Source of the DNA: Achromobacter seleniivolatilans
GTDB taxonomy: Bacteria > Pseudomonadota > Gammaproteobacteria > Burkholderiales > Burkholderiaceae_B
Direction of reading: 5' to 3'
DNA length: 64,000 bases
Assembly (NCBI RefSeq): GCF_030864005.1
Contig: NZ_CP132976.1
Span: 5,208,001 to 5,272,000, forward strand
Of this stretch, positions 24,109-34,278 are shown piece after piece (within the stretch, counting starts at the first letter, position 1; every line of letters starts with the position of its first letter). Under the pieces are notes generated by a model. It was not told where the DNA came from. It searched no databases and worked only from the letters and a program-made list of their open reading frames with translations. The position numbers and the translations under genes were made by a program.

Positions 24109-25881
24109 ATGACCGACAACGCCTCAGCCGCTCCGCGTATCGCACCGATGTCTTACGATGCGCGGGGCCTACCTGTATACAGTTGCACTCTGACCCCGGC
24201 GCATATTCGCGACCCGGTGCTCTGTTTGGTGCCCCCTGCGGGCATATTGCCTGTGGTGTTTGTGCCGGGCATTATGGGTTCCAACTTGAAGTCGGCGGGA
24301 CAGCCCCGAGAACAGAGCGAGCCTGTCTGGCGCCTGGATGCGGGGCTGGGCGGTCACCCTCTCACGTTGTTTAGATTTTGGAGTGGTGAATCCGCAGGGA
24401 CTCGTCAGAGGGTTCTGCATCCCGAACGTGTCACGGTGGATAACGATGGCGCCGTGCCTTCGCGTGCTGCGGGTACCGTGATGGAGCCGCCTGGCGAACC
24501 GGCCAGGCAACGCAAACAGGCGTTGAACGACCGCTATCGTGAGCGGGGCTGGGGGGAAGTCAGCGAAAGCAGCTATCACTCGTTTTTGCTGTGGCTGGAA
24601 GACACCTTGAATAGCAGCTACCTTCCGCATCAGTGGCCGGCATTTCAACTGAATTCCAAGCATCTGGAAATGCCCGACAACGGGGCGCCTCACCCATGCC
24701 TAAAACCCGGGTTGGATGTTCCGCTGGCTGCCCTTGGTCAGCAGTTGTTGCGTGAACTGCCCCATCTGAAAACCGACGACCTTTCAGCCCGCGCTGAATA
24801 CCGGATGCCAGTCCATGCTGTTGGCTACAACTGGCTGGGCGACAACGAGGACGCGGCAAAAAAGCTGGCCGCCCGTATCGAAGAGATACGGCATCAGTAC
24901 GGCAGGAATTGTCAGCAAGTCATCCTGGTTACCCATTCTATGGGCGGACTCGTGGCACGGCGCTGCGCGCAGTTGCCTGGCATGAGTGACCTTATTGCCG
25001 GCGTGATACACGGCGTTATGCCCGCCGCTGGCGCGCCAGTGGCCTATCGTCGGTGTAAGGTGGGCATGCAGCAAGAAAGCGCGATGGCCGGCGCGGTGAT
25101 CGGCACGACGGGCAAAGAGGTGACGGCAGTATTTGCCCAGGCGCCGGGCGCGCTGCAATTGCTGCCCACTAAGAACTATGCGGCAGGATGGTTGCGGGTG
25201 CAGGATCAGAACGATGCACCCGCGATGGCCGCCCGTCCGGTCGCGGACCCCTACGACGAAATCTACTTGCGCCGCGATCGCTGGTGGGCTATGTTGCGCG
25301 AAGAATGGCTGGCGCCTGTAAACGGAACTCCTCTTTCATGGGACGACTACGCCGAGAATATTGGAATGGCAAAACGGTTCCATGAAAGGATCAACGGGGC
25401 TTATCACCCCAATACATACGTGTATTACGGTGCGGATCCTAACCAACCCAGTTTTGAATCCATCTGCTGGAAAATGCGCCGAGGCCAGGGGCACCCGGAC
25501 AACCCATTGGGTGTGTCGCCAGACGCTATTGTTGTTTCCAGTATGACGATGGCGGATGTCCGCGATTCCGGCTCTAGCCCCCAGTATGTCGGCGGAAAGC
25601 GCATCGAACAAGAGGTGCGGACCAAAGGAGATTGGTACGTGCAGACCAAGGAAATCAGCCATTGGGAACTGCATTGCGCCATGCAGGATGGCAGTGGCGA
25701 CGGCACGGTTCCCGTCAGCTCCGGTAAAGCGCCAGCCATGCAGGCCCGTGAGGGTCAAGTGCAGGCACAGATCAAAGCAACCGGTTTTGATCATGAAGGC
25801 TCTTATGGTGTTGCGCTGACCCGGCATATCACGCTGTATGCCCTGATCAAAATCGCGGCCAAAGCCAAGCGTCCGCTATGA
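24109..25881 (+). CDS. Alpha/beta-hydrolase lipase, probable type VI secretion phospholipase effector (Tle-like)
   Basis: A 590-residue protein with no signal peptide. PVVFVPGIMGSNL at about residues 45-57 is the oxyanion-hole strand of PGAP1/LCAT-like lipases, and THSMGGLVARR carries the nucleophile at Ser277. Later segments NMKYY-type repeats are absent, but DGSGDGTVPVSSGKAP and FDHEGSYG near the C-terminus fit the Asp and His parts of a triad. The overlapping downstream gene looks like a Tli4-type immunity protein, which makes an antibacterial Tle4/TplE-like phospholipase the best reading. No VgrG, PAAR or T6SS structural gene is in the window, so it would be an orphan effector. By eye the pair is less GC-rich than its neighbours. 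Confidence 0.78.
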   Translation: MTDNASAAPRIAPMSYDARGLPVYSCTLTPAHIRDPVLCLVPPAGILPVVFVPGIMGSNLKSAGQPREQSEPVWRLDAGLGGHPLTLFRFWSGESAGTRQRVLHPERVTVDNDGAVPSRAAGTVMEPPGEPARQRKQALNDRYRERGWGEVSESSYHSFLLWLEDTLNSSYLPHQWPAFQLNSKHLEMPDNGAPHPCLKPGLDVPLAALGQQLLRELPHLKTDDLSARAEYRMPVHAVGYNWLGDNEDAAKKLAARIEEIRHQYGRNCQQVILVTHSMGGLVARRCAQLPGMSDLIAGVIHGVMPAAGAPVAYRRCKVGMQQESAMAGAVIGTTGKEVTAVFAQAPGALQLLPTKNYAAGWLRVQDQNDAPAMAARPVADPYDEIYLRRDRWWAMLREEWLAPVNGTPLSWDDYAENIGMAKRFHERINGAYHPNTYVYYGADPNQPSFESICWKMRRGQGHPDNPLGVSPDAIVVSSMTMADVRDSGSSPQYVGGKRIEQEVRTKGDWYVQTKEISHWELHCAMQDGSGDGTVPVSSGKAPAMQAREGQVQAQIKATGFDHEGSYGVALTRHITLYALIKIAAKAKRPL

Positions 25882-27107
25882 ATCGCTTGATATCCCAGCT
25901 GTGCCTGTTGCTGTGCCTGTCCCCGGGCACGATGGCCCATTCACACCTGAAGGAGAATCCTGCTATGAGCGATGCTACGCCACCGATGCAGTCCTGGGCG
26001 CTGGGCCGTCACCAAGTTGAACTGCCCGCCAACTGGGGGCATCCGTTGGGCGGGGGCAAGCTGTACTTCGGCTTGGGCGCCGATCACGAAACCGTCGACG
26101 TTGATTTGTTGGGACAGGACATTACTCAAGCGCAGTTCGATGAGGCTTTAACCGAACGGGCTCAGCGTATAAGCGCCGTGGAGAATTCAGAAGTCACGAA
26201 ATCCATGCTGATTACCGCCACTGAGTTGGCGCCTGGAAAGCAGCTACTTCAGTATTACCTGAGCTCAGGCGGGACTAGGTCACAAACCTATGAGTTGCAT
26301 ATAAGGGTGAATGGCGCGCACGTCATGCTGTCGGCAAATGCGCACAATGGAAACAATGCGAAGGTGGAATCAAGACTGATCGCACTGGCCGAGCAAGTGG
26401 CTGCGATCCGCCAGGGGGAAACGGCGGGGCCGGGCTTTGCGCTGGGTGCCGTCATCATTCGGAGCGCTCATGATCACGAGCAAGCCACGGTGCGCTTTGT
26501 CGCTCCAGGCTCGAATGTCAGGCTGAAGTTCTATATAAGCGCTGTCACACCGGACGAGTCGCCCCGCTTGATCGATCGCATGGCTCGTGACTCCAAGGTT
26601 TTTAACGCGGATGACCATGAAGTGCTGCGCAAAGGCCGGACCACGCTTGCGGGCAATCCTGCCGAAGAATATTTGTTGGCGTACGAAATGGATGCGCATC
26701 GCGAGCTGCTGTTCGTCGCAGAAAACTATCGCGACAATCGGTCATTGGCCAATCCCACGATAAATGTGCGCCTAACGGCAGGGGGCGTTCGCAACACCCC
26801 TATCGACCCAGATATTTCGCCGGACAAGCTGCTGAACTGGTTGATGCCCGGCTTCGTACCTCGGCGCGATCCGCCGCTATGGCAGCGTAAACCGCGGCCA
26901 TCGGCGGTTGATCCGGTGTTGAGCAACGAGGAAATCGTGGCCATTTGGGATCACGCTATACGATCTTTGCGTCCGCGCTATGGGGCGGTGGCGTCGCCCA
27001 AGGTCGAGTCGGAACGGTTCTTTCGCGGCGTGACCCCGGGGCAAGCAGAAAAAGACCGGATATCGCTGGATGCCTTTATAGCGAGCGAACCTGGAACGAA
27101 AGAGTAG
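25878..27107 (+). CDS. Tli4-like T6SS immunity protein, exported
   Basis: A 409-residue protein. It has an N-terminal hydrophobic signal (LISQLCLLLCLSPGTMA), so it should act in the periplasm, where a Tle lipase attacks. The body looks like two related domains: an N-terminal part (LGRHQVELPANWG through RLIALAEQVAAIR) and a C-terminal part ending LSNEEIVAIWDHAIRSLRPRYGAV, a pattern I recognise from the Tli4 family. The start overlaps the lipase stop by four bases (ATGA), ensuring co-expression. This architecture (toxin then periplasmic antidote) is the main support for the pair. Confidence 0.78.
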   Translation: MNRLISQLCLLLCLSPGTMAHSHLKENPAMSDATPPMQSWALGRHQVELPANWGHPLGGGKLYFGLGADHETVDVDLLGQDITQAQFDEALTERAQRISAVENSEVTKSMLITATELAPGKQLLQYYLSSGGTRSQTYELHIRVNGAHVMLSANAHNGNNAKVESRLIALAEQVAAIRQGETAGPGFALGAVIIRSAHDHEQATVRFVAPGSNVRLKFYISAVTPDESPRLIDRMARDSKVFNADDHEVLRKGRTTLAGNPAEEYLLAYEMDAHRELLFVAENYRDNRSLANPTINVRLTAGGVRNTPIDPDISPDKLLNWLMPGFVPRRDPPLWQRKPRPSAVDPVLSNEEIVAIWDHAIRSLRPRYGAVASPKVESERFFRGVTPGQAEKDRISLDAFIASEPGTKE

Positions 27108-27128
27108 AGCGCGGGTTTATCTTGCGAA

Positions 27129-27644
27129 TCAGGCCGTCGGCGTGTCGTGCGTCGTTTCGCGTTTGATCTCCGCGTGGCGGCGTTCCATATCCTGGCGCAG
27201 TTCCCGGCGCAGGAGGGCGGCTTCGAAGCGCTGCCGTTCTTCCAGATTGCGCGGTTCCAGTGGCGGCACCGCCGTGGATGCGCCCTTTTCGTCAACCGCC
27301 ACCATCGTGAAATAACAGCTGTTGGTATGGCGCACCAGCTTCTTGCGGATGTCTTCGGTGACAACCTTGATGCCAATTTCCATCGAGGTGCGGCCGGTGA
27401 AGTTCACCGCTGCCAGGAACGTCACCAGTTCGCCGACGTGGATCGGTTCGCGGAAAACAACCTGGTCTACGGACAGCGTCACCACATATTGGCCGGCGTA
27501 CCGGCTGGCACAGGCATAAGCCACCTGGTCCAGATATTTAAGGATGGTTCCGCCGTGCACATTTCCTGAGAAGTTCGCCATGTCTGGCGTCATCAGGATG
27601 GTCATCGACAATTGGTGGCTAAAGGCGTCGTCCATAGCGGGCAT
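27129..27644 (-). CDS. Acyl-CoA thioesterase, hotdog fold (YciA-like)
   Basis: A 171-residue cytosolic thioesterase. NFSGNVHGGTILKYLDQVAYACASRYA contains the catalytic Asn/Asp-helix segment of the hotdog fold, followed by VVTLSVDQVVFREPIHVGELV and RHTNSCYFTMVAVDEKG. The C-terminal about 40 residues are charged and helical. It hydrolyses acyl-CoA to free acid and CoA; chain length is unknown. It is transcribed convergently with the Tli4-like gene and separates the effector pair from the DUF1254 gene. Confidence 0.9.
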   Translation of the reverse strand: MPAMDDAFSHQLSMTILMTPDMANFSGNVHGGTILKYLDQVAYACASRYAGQYVVTLSVDQVVFREPIHVGELVTFLAAVNFTGRTSMEIGIKVVTEDIRKKLVRHTNSCYFTMVAVDEKGASTAVPPLEPRNLEERQRFEAALLRRELRQDMERRHAEIKRETTHDTPTA

Positions 27645-27710
27645 TCATGTTGAATAAAACGCCTATGGTAGCGGCAGGCGCCCGTCATGGCGCCGTCATC
27701 TGTGCGCCTC

Positions 27711-29264
27711 TTAGGGTTTCTTCGCAGGGGAGGATGTCGTCTTGACGGGGGGCGCCGTGACGGCAGCCGCTTGCGGTGCGGGTGCTGGTGCCGCAGGGGC
27801 TTCCGTCACTTCCGGCGCGGGAGCTTGTGCGATGGGTTCCGGCTCATCGCGTATCAGCGCGGGCGGCATCCACAAACCGTCCACCAGCGCCGGACCCGGC
27901 GCGTAGACGCGCAACAGCACGGTTACCGGACCGATGGCGGGGACGGGCAGCCAGTTCGTCTGATTGTCCAGGGCGGGCGGCGCGTAGCTGATGTGTACGT
28001 CCAGCGATCCATCGGCGTTGTACCGCAAGGGATCGCGGTCGCCCAGCGCGTAGCGGTTCAGCATATTGGCCACAGGCAGACCGAGTCCGTCATATACCGC
28101 CAGCGACCAGAGCGCGCCAGCGGGCGGCAACTGGCCGCTTTCAAAGCGCAGCGCGTAGCGATGCGCGCCATCCACTGGCGCGCCTTGGCTGTCGGCTGCC
28201 AGCAGCAGCACGGCCAGATCTTCGGGCAGACCCGAGCCGGGCTGCGCTTGCGAAGCCAGTGCGCGCCGCAGGTAGGCGTTGCCATACACGCCGATGCTGG
28301 CTGTTTCCTGCTGCCAGCCGTTCATGCTGCGCAAGGTGCTGCCCGAGGCGGCTTCCATGCGTTCGCGCGCGGCACGCAGTCCCCGCCGCATGCCCTGCTT
28401 GGCGGGGTGGTCGAGCTTGTCGAAATCAAAGGTACGGCCGGGGATGAGTCCCACACGGCGCAACTGCGCCAGCACCGGCTGGTCGGTTGTATGCGGAGGA
28501 TTCTTGCGCAGCAACTCGGCCGCATAAGTAAAAAATGCGTCCGTGGGCATGGATTCGACCTGTTCCCGCACGGCGATCTTCAGGTCCAGCGACGGATCGG
28601 ATTTCACCCGCTGTGTCTGTGCCGGCAGGTTCCATTCGGCAAGCGGTGTCAGAACAAAGCCGTCCTGCAAGGCATGGACCGCCGGGTATTCCGCGGCATT
28701 GTCCGTCTGGATCAGGTTCTTTGCCCAGACATGGACAGTGGGCGCGTTGATGCGCGTCATGCCCGAGGGCAGGGTGCCCGTCCAGCCCGGCGGCACGATG
28801 ACGGTATTGCCCTTGGCCGTGCCCGTGCTGCGCTTGCCCAGCGTGGCGAAGACATCTGTCCACATGTCCAGCAGCGTCAGCGTATAGAGCCGCCCCTGCG
28901 TGTCCGGCACCGACAGGACCACGGGCCCCGCCGTCAGGTCTATCCACCCGGTGCTGCGCAGCATGTCGGGGTTGGCCCAGGGCGACGCCGTGCCGGGTTG
29001 GGGCAGCGTGCGGCCGTGCAGAAAGGTATTGGCGGGCGCGCCTTGGGCGCCTTGCGACGGATGCGTGAACTGGCGCCGCGTCAGGTCCATCGTGACCAGC
29101 GGGTAAAAGTACAAATACCCTTCCATGGCGGCTTGGCTTGCTGCCTCGGTGGCGGCTGCGGCCGGACTCAGCGCGGCGGCGGGAGCGCCAAGGACGGCGG
29201 GGGCGGGCGCCCAGGCCAAGACGGCAACAGACAGGGACAGGGCCAGCGGGGCAAAGCGGCGCAT
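27711..29264 (-). CDS. DUF1254/DUF1214 domain secreted protein
   Basis: A 517-residue protein when started at the ATG at 29264, which is preceded by TTGGAG and yields a clean signal peptide (MRRFAPLALSLSVAVLAW, ending LGAP). Two further upstream ATGs at 29282 and 29387 are possible. AAMEGYLYFYPLVTMDLTRRQF and PNPDMLRSTGWIDL-type sequence mark DUF1254, and GALWSLAVYDGLGLPVANMLNRYALGDRD marks DUF1214. The C-terminal tail is Pro/Ala-rich. The family is periplasmic with no assigned reaction. Confidence 0.85.
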   Translation of the reverse strand: MRRFAPLALSLSVAVLAWAPAPAVLGAPAAALSPAAAATEAASQAAMEGYLYFYPLVTMDLTRRQFTHPSQGAQGAPANTFLHGRTLPQPGTASPWANPDMLRSTGWIDLTAGPVVLSVPDTQGRLYTLTLLDMWTDVFATLGKRSTGTAKGNTVIVPPGWTGTLPSGMTRINAPTVHVWAKNLIQTDNAAEYPAVHALQDGFVLTPLAEWNLPAQTQRVKSDPSLDLKIAVREQVESMPTDAFFTYAAELLRKNPPHTTDQPVLAQLRRVGLIPGRTFDFDKLDHPAKQGMRRGLRAARERMEAASGSTLRSMNGWQQETASIGVYGNAYLRRALASQAQPGSGLPEDLAVLLLAADSQGAPVDGAHRYALRFESGQLPPAGALWSLAVYDGLGLPVANMLNRYALGDRDPLRYNADGSLDVHISYAPPALDNQTNWLPVPAIGPVTVLLRVYAPGPALVDGLWMPPALIRDEPEPIAQAPAPEVTEAPAAPAPAPQAAAVTAPPVKTTSSPAKKP

Positions 29265-29385
29265 GGGCGCTCCAACAGTCATTCGGGAAAGACGGAAATC
29301 CCTGGCTTCATGCGTCCCCATAAGTGTGGGGCCGGGTGGTGGCAAGCCGGGACCGCCGGTAATGGTAGCAGCCTGGCGATGATCC

Positions 29386-29410
29386 AAAATCCGCGAAAAA
29401 CACGGATTTT
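29386..29410. repeat. Inverted repeat upstream of the formate dehydrogenase operon
   Basis: AAAATCCG (29386-29393) and CGGATTTT (29403-29410) form an 8-bp stem around 9 nt. It lies in the 310-bp spacer 29265-29574, which holds no gene. Its distance (about 165 bp) from the fdh start would suit an activator site or the end of a transcript. No clear -35/-10 pair was found in the spacer. Confidence 0.35.
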
Positions 29411-29574
29411 GCTGTCAAACCCTGGCCATGAGGACGAAGCGGACGGCTGAGTGATGCCATGGCGCGCATGCCGCGCAGGGCATATACTTCCTCACATATC
29501 CTTTGAAGTCGTAGGGCTTTTCTACATCCGGAAGGGCCAGCGGCTTTTGTCTTTCACCAGGAGAGGAGTGCTTC

Positions 29575-32500
29575 ATGGTCAACATGAATCGCCGCCAGTT
29601 CTTCAAGGTGACGGGTGCAACGCTGGCAGGCTCCAGCCTGGCAATGCTGGGGGTAGCTCCCGGCACGGCCATGGCTGAAGTCCGCCAGTACAAACTTGCG
29701 CGCATGACAGAAACGCGCAACACCTGTCCCTACTGTTCGGTCGCCTGCGGTTTGCTGATGTACGGTCTGGGCGATGGCGCCAAGAACGCCCGCGCCAGCA
29801 TCATGCACATCGAAGGCGACCCCGATCACCCCGTCAATCGCGGCACACTCTGTCCCAAGGGCGCAGCCCTGATCGACTTTATCCATAGCCCCAACCGCCT
29901 CAAGTACCCGGAATACCGGGCGCCCGGGTCGGACAAATGGGTGCGGATGTCGTGGGACGACGCCCTGACGCGTATTACGAAACTCATGAAAGCCGACCGC
30001 GACGCAAACTTCGTCGAGAAGACCGCGGATGGCAAAACGGTTAACCGGTGGCTGACCACCGGCATGCTGGCCGCCTCGGCAAGTAGCAACGAGGTGGGCT
30101 ACATCACGCACAAGACTGTGCGCAGCATGGGGATGTTGGCGTTCGATAATCAAGCCCGTGTCTGACACGGCCCGACGGTGGCAGGTCTTGCCCCGACGTT
30201 TGGCCGTGGAGCGATGACGAACCATTGGGTCGACATTAAGAACGCGGACGTAGTACTGATCATGGGCGGCAATGCCGCCGAGGCCCACCCGTGCGGGTTT
30301 AAATGGGTCACTGAAGCAAAGGCTCATAACAAGGCGAAGCTGATCGTTGTGGACCCGCGCTTTACGCGCTCGGCATCCGTAGCGGACTTTTACGCGCCTA
30401 TACGAACCGGCACCGACATCATCTTCTTGGGTGGCGTCATCAAGTACCTGTTGGATCACGACAAGATCCAGCACGAGTACGTGCGCAACTACACTGACTT
30501 TTCCTACATCGTGCGCGAGGACTTCACGTTCGACGCGGGCCTTTACTCGGGCTACAACGCCGAGAAACGCACCTACGACAAGGCAAGCTGGGACTACGAG
30601 CGCGGTGACGACGGTTTCGTCAAGACGGACCCGACCCTGACGCATCCGCGCACGGTCTACCAGCTGATGAAGCAGCACTATTCGCGCTACACCGAAGACA
30701 TGGTCGAGCGCGTGTGCGGCACGCCCAAGGACAAGTTCCTGAAGGTGTGCGACATGCTGGCATCCACGGCCACGACCGACCGCGCGGCCACCATCCTGTA
30801 TGCGCTGGGCTGGACGCAGCACTCCATCGGTTCGCAGATCATCCGCACCGGCGCCATGGTGCAACTGCTGCTGGGCAATATCGGTATCGCTGGCGGCGGC
30901 ATGAACGCCCTGCGCGGGCACTCGAACATTCAGGGCTTGACCGATCTGGGCCTGATGTCGAACCTGCTGCCGGGCTACATGACCCTGCCCAACGAACCCG
31001 AACAGGACTACGCGAAGTACATCGAGACGCGCGCGCTCAAGCCCTTGCGGCCGAATCAGCTGAGCTACTGGCAGAACTACAGCAAGTTCCACGTGAGTCT
31101 GATGAAGGCCTGGTGGGGCAAGTCGGCCACTGCCGAGAACAACTGGGCGTTCGACTATCTGCCCAAGCTCGACAAGATGTACGACATGCTGCAAGTCTAC
31201 GAGCTCATGGTTCAGGGCAAGATGAACGGCTATATCGCACAGGGTTTCAACCCCCTGGCTGCCGCGCCCAACAAGGGCAAGATGAATGACGGCTTCGCCA
31301 AGCTGAAGTTCCTGATCATCATGGACCCGCTGGTCACCGAGACCTCGGAGTTCTGGCGCAACGCGGGCGAACACAACGATGTGGACTCTTCCAAGATCCA
31401 GACCGAAGTCTTCCGTTTGCCCACCACCTGTTTCGCCGAGGAAGATGGCGCGCTGGTGAACTCCGGGCGCTGGCTGCAATGGCACTGGAAGGGCGCCGAG
31501 CCTCCGGGCGAAGCCAAGAGCGACATCGAAATCATGTCGCTGATCTTCACGCGCCTGCGCAAGATGTACCAGGACGAAGGCGGCAAGTATCCCGACCCCA
31601 TCGTCAACCTGTCTTGGCCGTACTCCAATCCGCAAAGCCCTACCGCGGAAGAGTTGGCCAAGGAGTATTCCGGCAAGGCGCTGACTGACGTCGTTGATCC
31701 CAAGGACCCCACCAAGCTTGTTCGCAAGGGCGGCGAGCAAGTGGCGGGCTTTGCGGAATTGCGCGATGACGGCTCCACGGCCAGCGGCTGCTGGATCTTT
31801 GCTGGCGCCTGGGGACCGGGCGGCAACTTGATGGCGCGCCGTGACAACAGCGACCCGACCGGCATCGGCCAAACCCTGAACTGGGCTTGGGCGTGGCCGG
31901 CCAACCGCCGCATCTTGTACAACCGCGCATCTTGCGACGTGTCTGGCAAGCCGTTCAACCCGCGCCGCAGCCTGATCGCGTGGAACGGCAAGATCTGGAC
32001 CGGGGCCGATATCCCCGACTTCAAGGGCGATGAGAACCCGGACGGCGGCATGGGGCCGTTCATCATGAACCCGGAAGGTGTGGCGCGCTTCTTTGCGCGG
32101 GCGGGCATGGCCGAAGGGCCGTTCCCCGAGCACTACGAACCCTTCGAGAATCCACTGGGCTACAACCCGCTGCATCCGAAGGCCAAGGGCGTGACCAGCA
32201 ACCCGGCCGCGCGCGTGTTCAAGGACGACCTGGCCGCCATGGGCACGGTGGACAAGTTCCCGTATGTCGCCACCACCTATCGTCTGACGGAGCACTTCCA
32301 CTACTGGACCAAGAACGTCCGCATCAACGCCATTCTTCAGCCTGAGCAGTTCGTGGAGATTGGCGAGGCGCTGGCCAAGGAATTGGGCATCGCCAACGGG
32401 TCTCGAGTGAAGGTGTCGTCCAACCGCGGCTACATCAAGGCGGTTGCGCTGGTCACCAAGCGCTTGCGGGCGCTGACCATCGAGGGCAAGACGGTGCACC

Positions 32501-32643
32501 ACGTGGGCATTCCCATCCACTGGGGCTTCGTGGGCTTGGCCAAACCTGGCTTCATTGCCAACACGCTGACGCCAGTGGTTGGCGACGGAAATTCGCAGAC
32601 ACCGGAATTCAAGTCGTTCCTGGTGCAGGTCGAAAAGGCTTAG
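29575..32643 (+). CDS. fdnG: Formate dehydrogenase catalytic subunit, selenocysteine-containing, Tat-exported
   Basis: It oxidises formate to CO2 at a molybdenum (or tungsten) bis-MGD centre on the periplasmic face. The product is 1022 residues with an in-frame TGA at 30163-30165 read as selenocysteine 197 in the family context ARV-U-HGPTVA. A Tat signal [10 protein letters not shown] is near the N-terminus. Cys51, Cys54, Cys58 and Cys93 ligate the first 4Fe-4S cluster (CPYC...CG...CPKG). Strong SD AGGAG precedes the ATG. The reading stays open on both sides of the TGA and a SECIS hairpin follows it, so this is not a pseudogene. It is followed by the beta and gamma subunits and the sel genes. 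fdoG is an equally valid name. Confidence 0.96.
30163..30208 (+). promoter_or_regulatory. UGA(Sec) codon and SECIS hairpin
   Basis: TGA at 30163-30165 is followed at once by a stem CACGGCC (30166-30172)/GGCCGTG (30202-30208). The upper stem GGCA/TGCC carries the loop GGTCT (30184-30188), with a single T at 30179. Counting the T of TGA as 1, the bulged U is position 17 and the loop G and U are 23 and 24, the positions that SelB recognises in E. coli SECIS elements. Confidence 0.93.
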
Positions 32644-32653
32644 GAGAACCGTC

Positions 32654-33553
32654 ATGTCCATGCAATCCCTAGACATCAAACGGCGCTCCGCCACGACCAC
32701 GCCGCCGCCGGGCATCCGTGAGCCCGTCACGGGCTCGGTGGCCAAGCTGATCGACGTGTCCAAGTGCATCGGGTGCAAGGCTTGCCAAAGCGCCTGTATG
32801 GAGTGGAACGATCTGCGCGATGAGATCGGCACCAACGTGGGCGTCTACGACAACCCGGCCGATCTCACTGAGCACTCGTGGACCGTCATGCGCTTCTCGG
32901 AATACGAGAACCCGGCGGGCGACCTGGAATGGCTGATCCGCAAAGACGGCTGCATGCACTGCGAGGACCCGGGCTGTTTGAAAGCCTGTCCGTCACCGGG
33001 CGCCATCATCCAGTACACCAACGGCATCGTGGATTTTCACGAAGAAAACTGTATTGGCTGCGGTTACTGCATCACCGGCTGTCCGTTCAATGTGCCGCGC
33101 ATTTCCAAGAAGGATCACAAGGCCTATAAATGCACCTTGTGTTCCGACCGCGTGGCCGTTGGCCAGGAGCCTGCTTGCGTCAAAGCCTGTCCTACCGGCG
33201 CCATTGTGTTTGGCACCAAGGAAGACATGAAGCAGCACGCCGAAGAACGCATCGTCGATCTGAAGTCGCGCGGCTTTGAGCAGGCCGGCCTGTATGACCC
33301 GCAAGGGGTGGGCGGCACGCATGTCATGTATGTGCTGCATCACGCCGATCAACCGGGGCTTTATCACGGCTTGCCGAAAGATCCGCATATCAGCCCCATG
33401 GTGTCGCTATGGAAGGGGCTGGCCAAACCGCTGGGCGTGGCCGTGATGGCCCTGACGGCTCTGGCGGGCTTTTTCCACTACGCCCGGGTTGGCCGCAACG
33501 AGGTGACGGAAGAAGATGAACGCCGTGCCGAAGAGGAGGTGCGCCATGAGTGA
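32654..33553 (+). CDS. fdnH: Formate dehydrogenase iron-sulfur (beta) subunit
   Basis: A 299-residue electron-transfer subunit carrying four 4Fe-4S clusters from the catalytic subunit to the cytochrome. Cysteine groups are visible as [40 protein letters not shown] and CTLC...[12 protein letters not shown]-terminal hydrophobic helix (about residues 255-275, [14 protein letters not shown]) anchors it to the membrane. The start at 32654 follows a good AGGAG 10 bp after the alpha stop. It overlaps the gamma gene by 8 bp. There is no own signal peptide, since it is co-exported with the Tat-dependent alpha subunit. Confidence 0.96.
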   Translation: MSMQSLDIKRRSATTTPPPGIREPVTGSVAKLIDVSKCIGCKACQSACMEWNDLRDEIGTNVGVYDNPADLTEHSWTVMRFSEYENPAGDLEWLIRKDGCMHCEDPGCLKACPSPGAIIQYTNGIVDFHEENCIGCGYCITGCPFNVPRISKKDHKAYKCTLCSDRVAVGQEPACVKACPTGAIVFGTKEDMKQHAEERIVDLKSRGFEQAGLYDPQGVGGTHVMYVLHHADQPGLYHGLPKDPHISPMVSLWKGLAKPLGVAVMALTALAGFFHYARVGRNEVTEEDERRAEEEVRHE

Positions 33554-34178
33554 AGACCACCAACACCGCCGCATCAAGCGTTATACGCCGGGCGAGCGGA
33601 CCAATCACTGGATCATCGCCTTCACGTTCATCATGCTGGCCTTGTCTGGATTGGCGCTGTTTCATCCGTCCATGTTCTGGTTGTCCAACCTGTTTGGCGG
33701 CGGTCCCTGGACGCGCATTCTGCATCCCTTCATCGGGGTGGTGATGTTCGTTTGCTTCGTGGTTTTTGCCGGGCATATGTGGCGGCACAACATCATGACG
33801 AAGGCGGATCGACAGTGGCTGCGGCAGTTGAACGATGTGGTCGAGAACCGCGAAGAAAAGCTGCCAGAAGTCGGCAAGTACAACGCCGGTCAAAAGTTGC
33901 TGTTCTATGTGCTGATCCTGTGCATGTTGGGCCTGTTTGCCAGCGGCATCGTGATATGGCGCGAGTACTTCGCGTTCTATTTCCCGGTATGGGTGATCCG
34001 GGCAGCGTCCCTGGTGCATGCCGTCAGTGCGCTGGTGCTGATCTGCTCGATCATCGTGCACATTTACGCGGCGATCTGGGTCAAGGGATCGCTGACGGCA
34101 ATGTTGCGCGGGTACGTGACCGCGGGCTGGGCCTGGAAACACCACCGCGCCTGGTTCCGCCAGCAACTGAAAAAGTAG
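33546..34178 (+). CDS. fdnI: Formate dehydrogenase cytochrome b556 (gamma) subunit
   Basis: A 210-residue integral membrane diheme cytochrome that passes electrons to quinone. It has four hydrophobic helices and candidate heme-ligating histidines ([53 protein letters not shown]). The ATG at 33546 inside the beta gene end implies translational coupling. A weak GC-rich hairpin (34191-34205) follows, then fdhE. Confidence 0.95.
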   Translation: MSEDHQHRRIKRYTPGERTNHWIIAFTFIMLALSGLALFHPSMFWLSNLFGGGPWTRILHPFIGVVMFVCFVVFAGHMWRHNIMTKADRQWLRQLNDVVENREEKLPEVGKYNAGQKLLFYVLILCMLGLFASGIVIWREYFAFYFPVWVIRAASLVHAVSALVLICSIIVHIYAAIWVKGSLTAMLRGYVTAGWAWKHHRAWFRQQLKK

Positions 34179-34278
34179 ACGCGCTTCGCGGCGCGCTTGG
34201 CGCGCGCTTTCTGGCCCCAAATGGCGGGGCCACATAAAGTCCGACGGCTGCTATCCTTCTTCCAGAAGGCTGGCAGCC

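Noticed and set aside
27687..29450. 587-codon plus-strand frame opposite the DUF1254 gene
   Set aside because: Composition (Gln/Arg/Gly-rich) is that of a shadow frame, while the minus strand has signal peptide and domain signatures.
29575..30165. Formate dehydrogenase split by a stop codon as a pseudogene or sequencing error
   Set aside because: The stop is TGA at the exact selenocysteine position of the family, the frame continues, a SECIS hairpin follows, and selA/B/C/D are all nearby.
29554..32835. 1093-codon open frame on the minus strand opposite the fdh operon
   Set aside because: Long antisense frames are common opposite high-GC coding sequence. Its protein has no family look, and the plus strand carries unmistakable FDH motifs.
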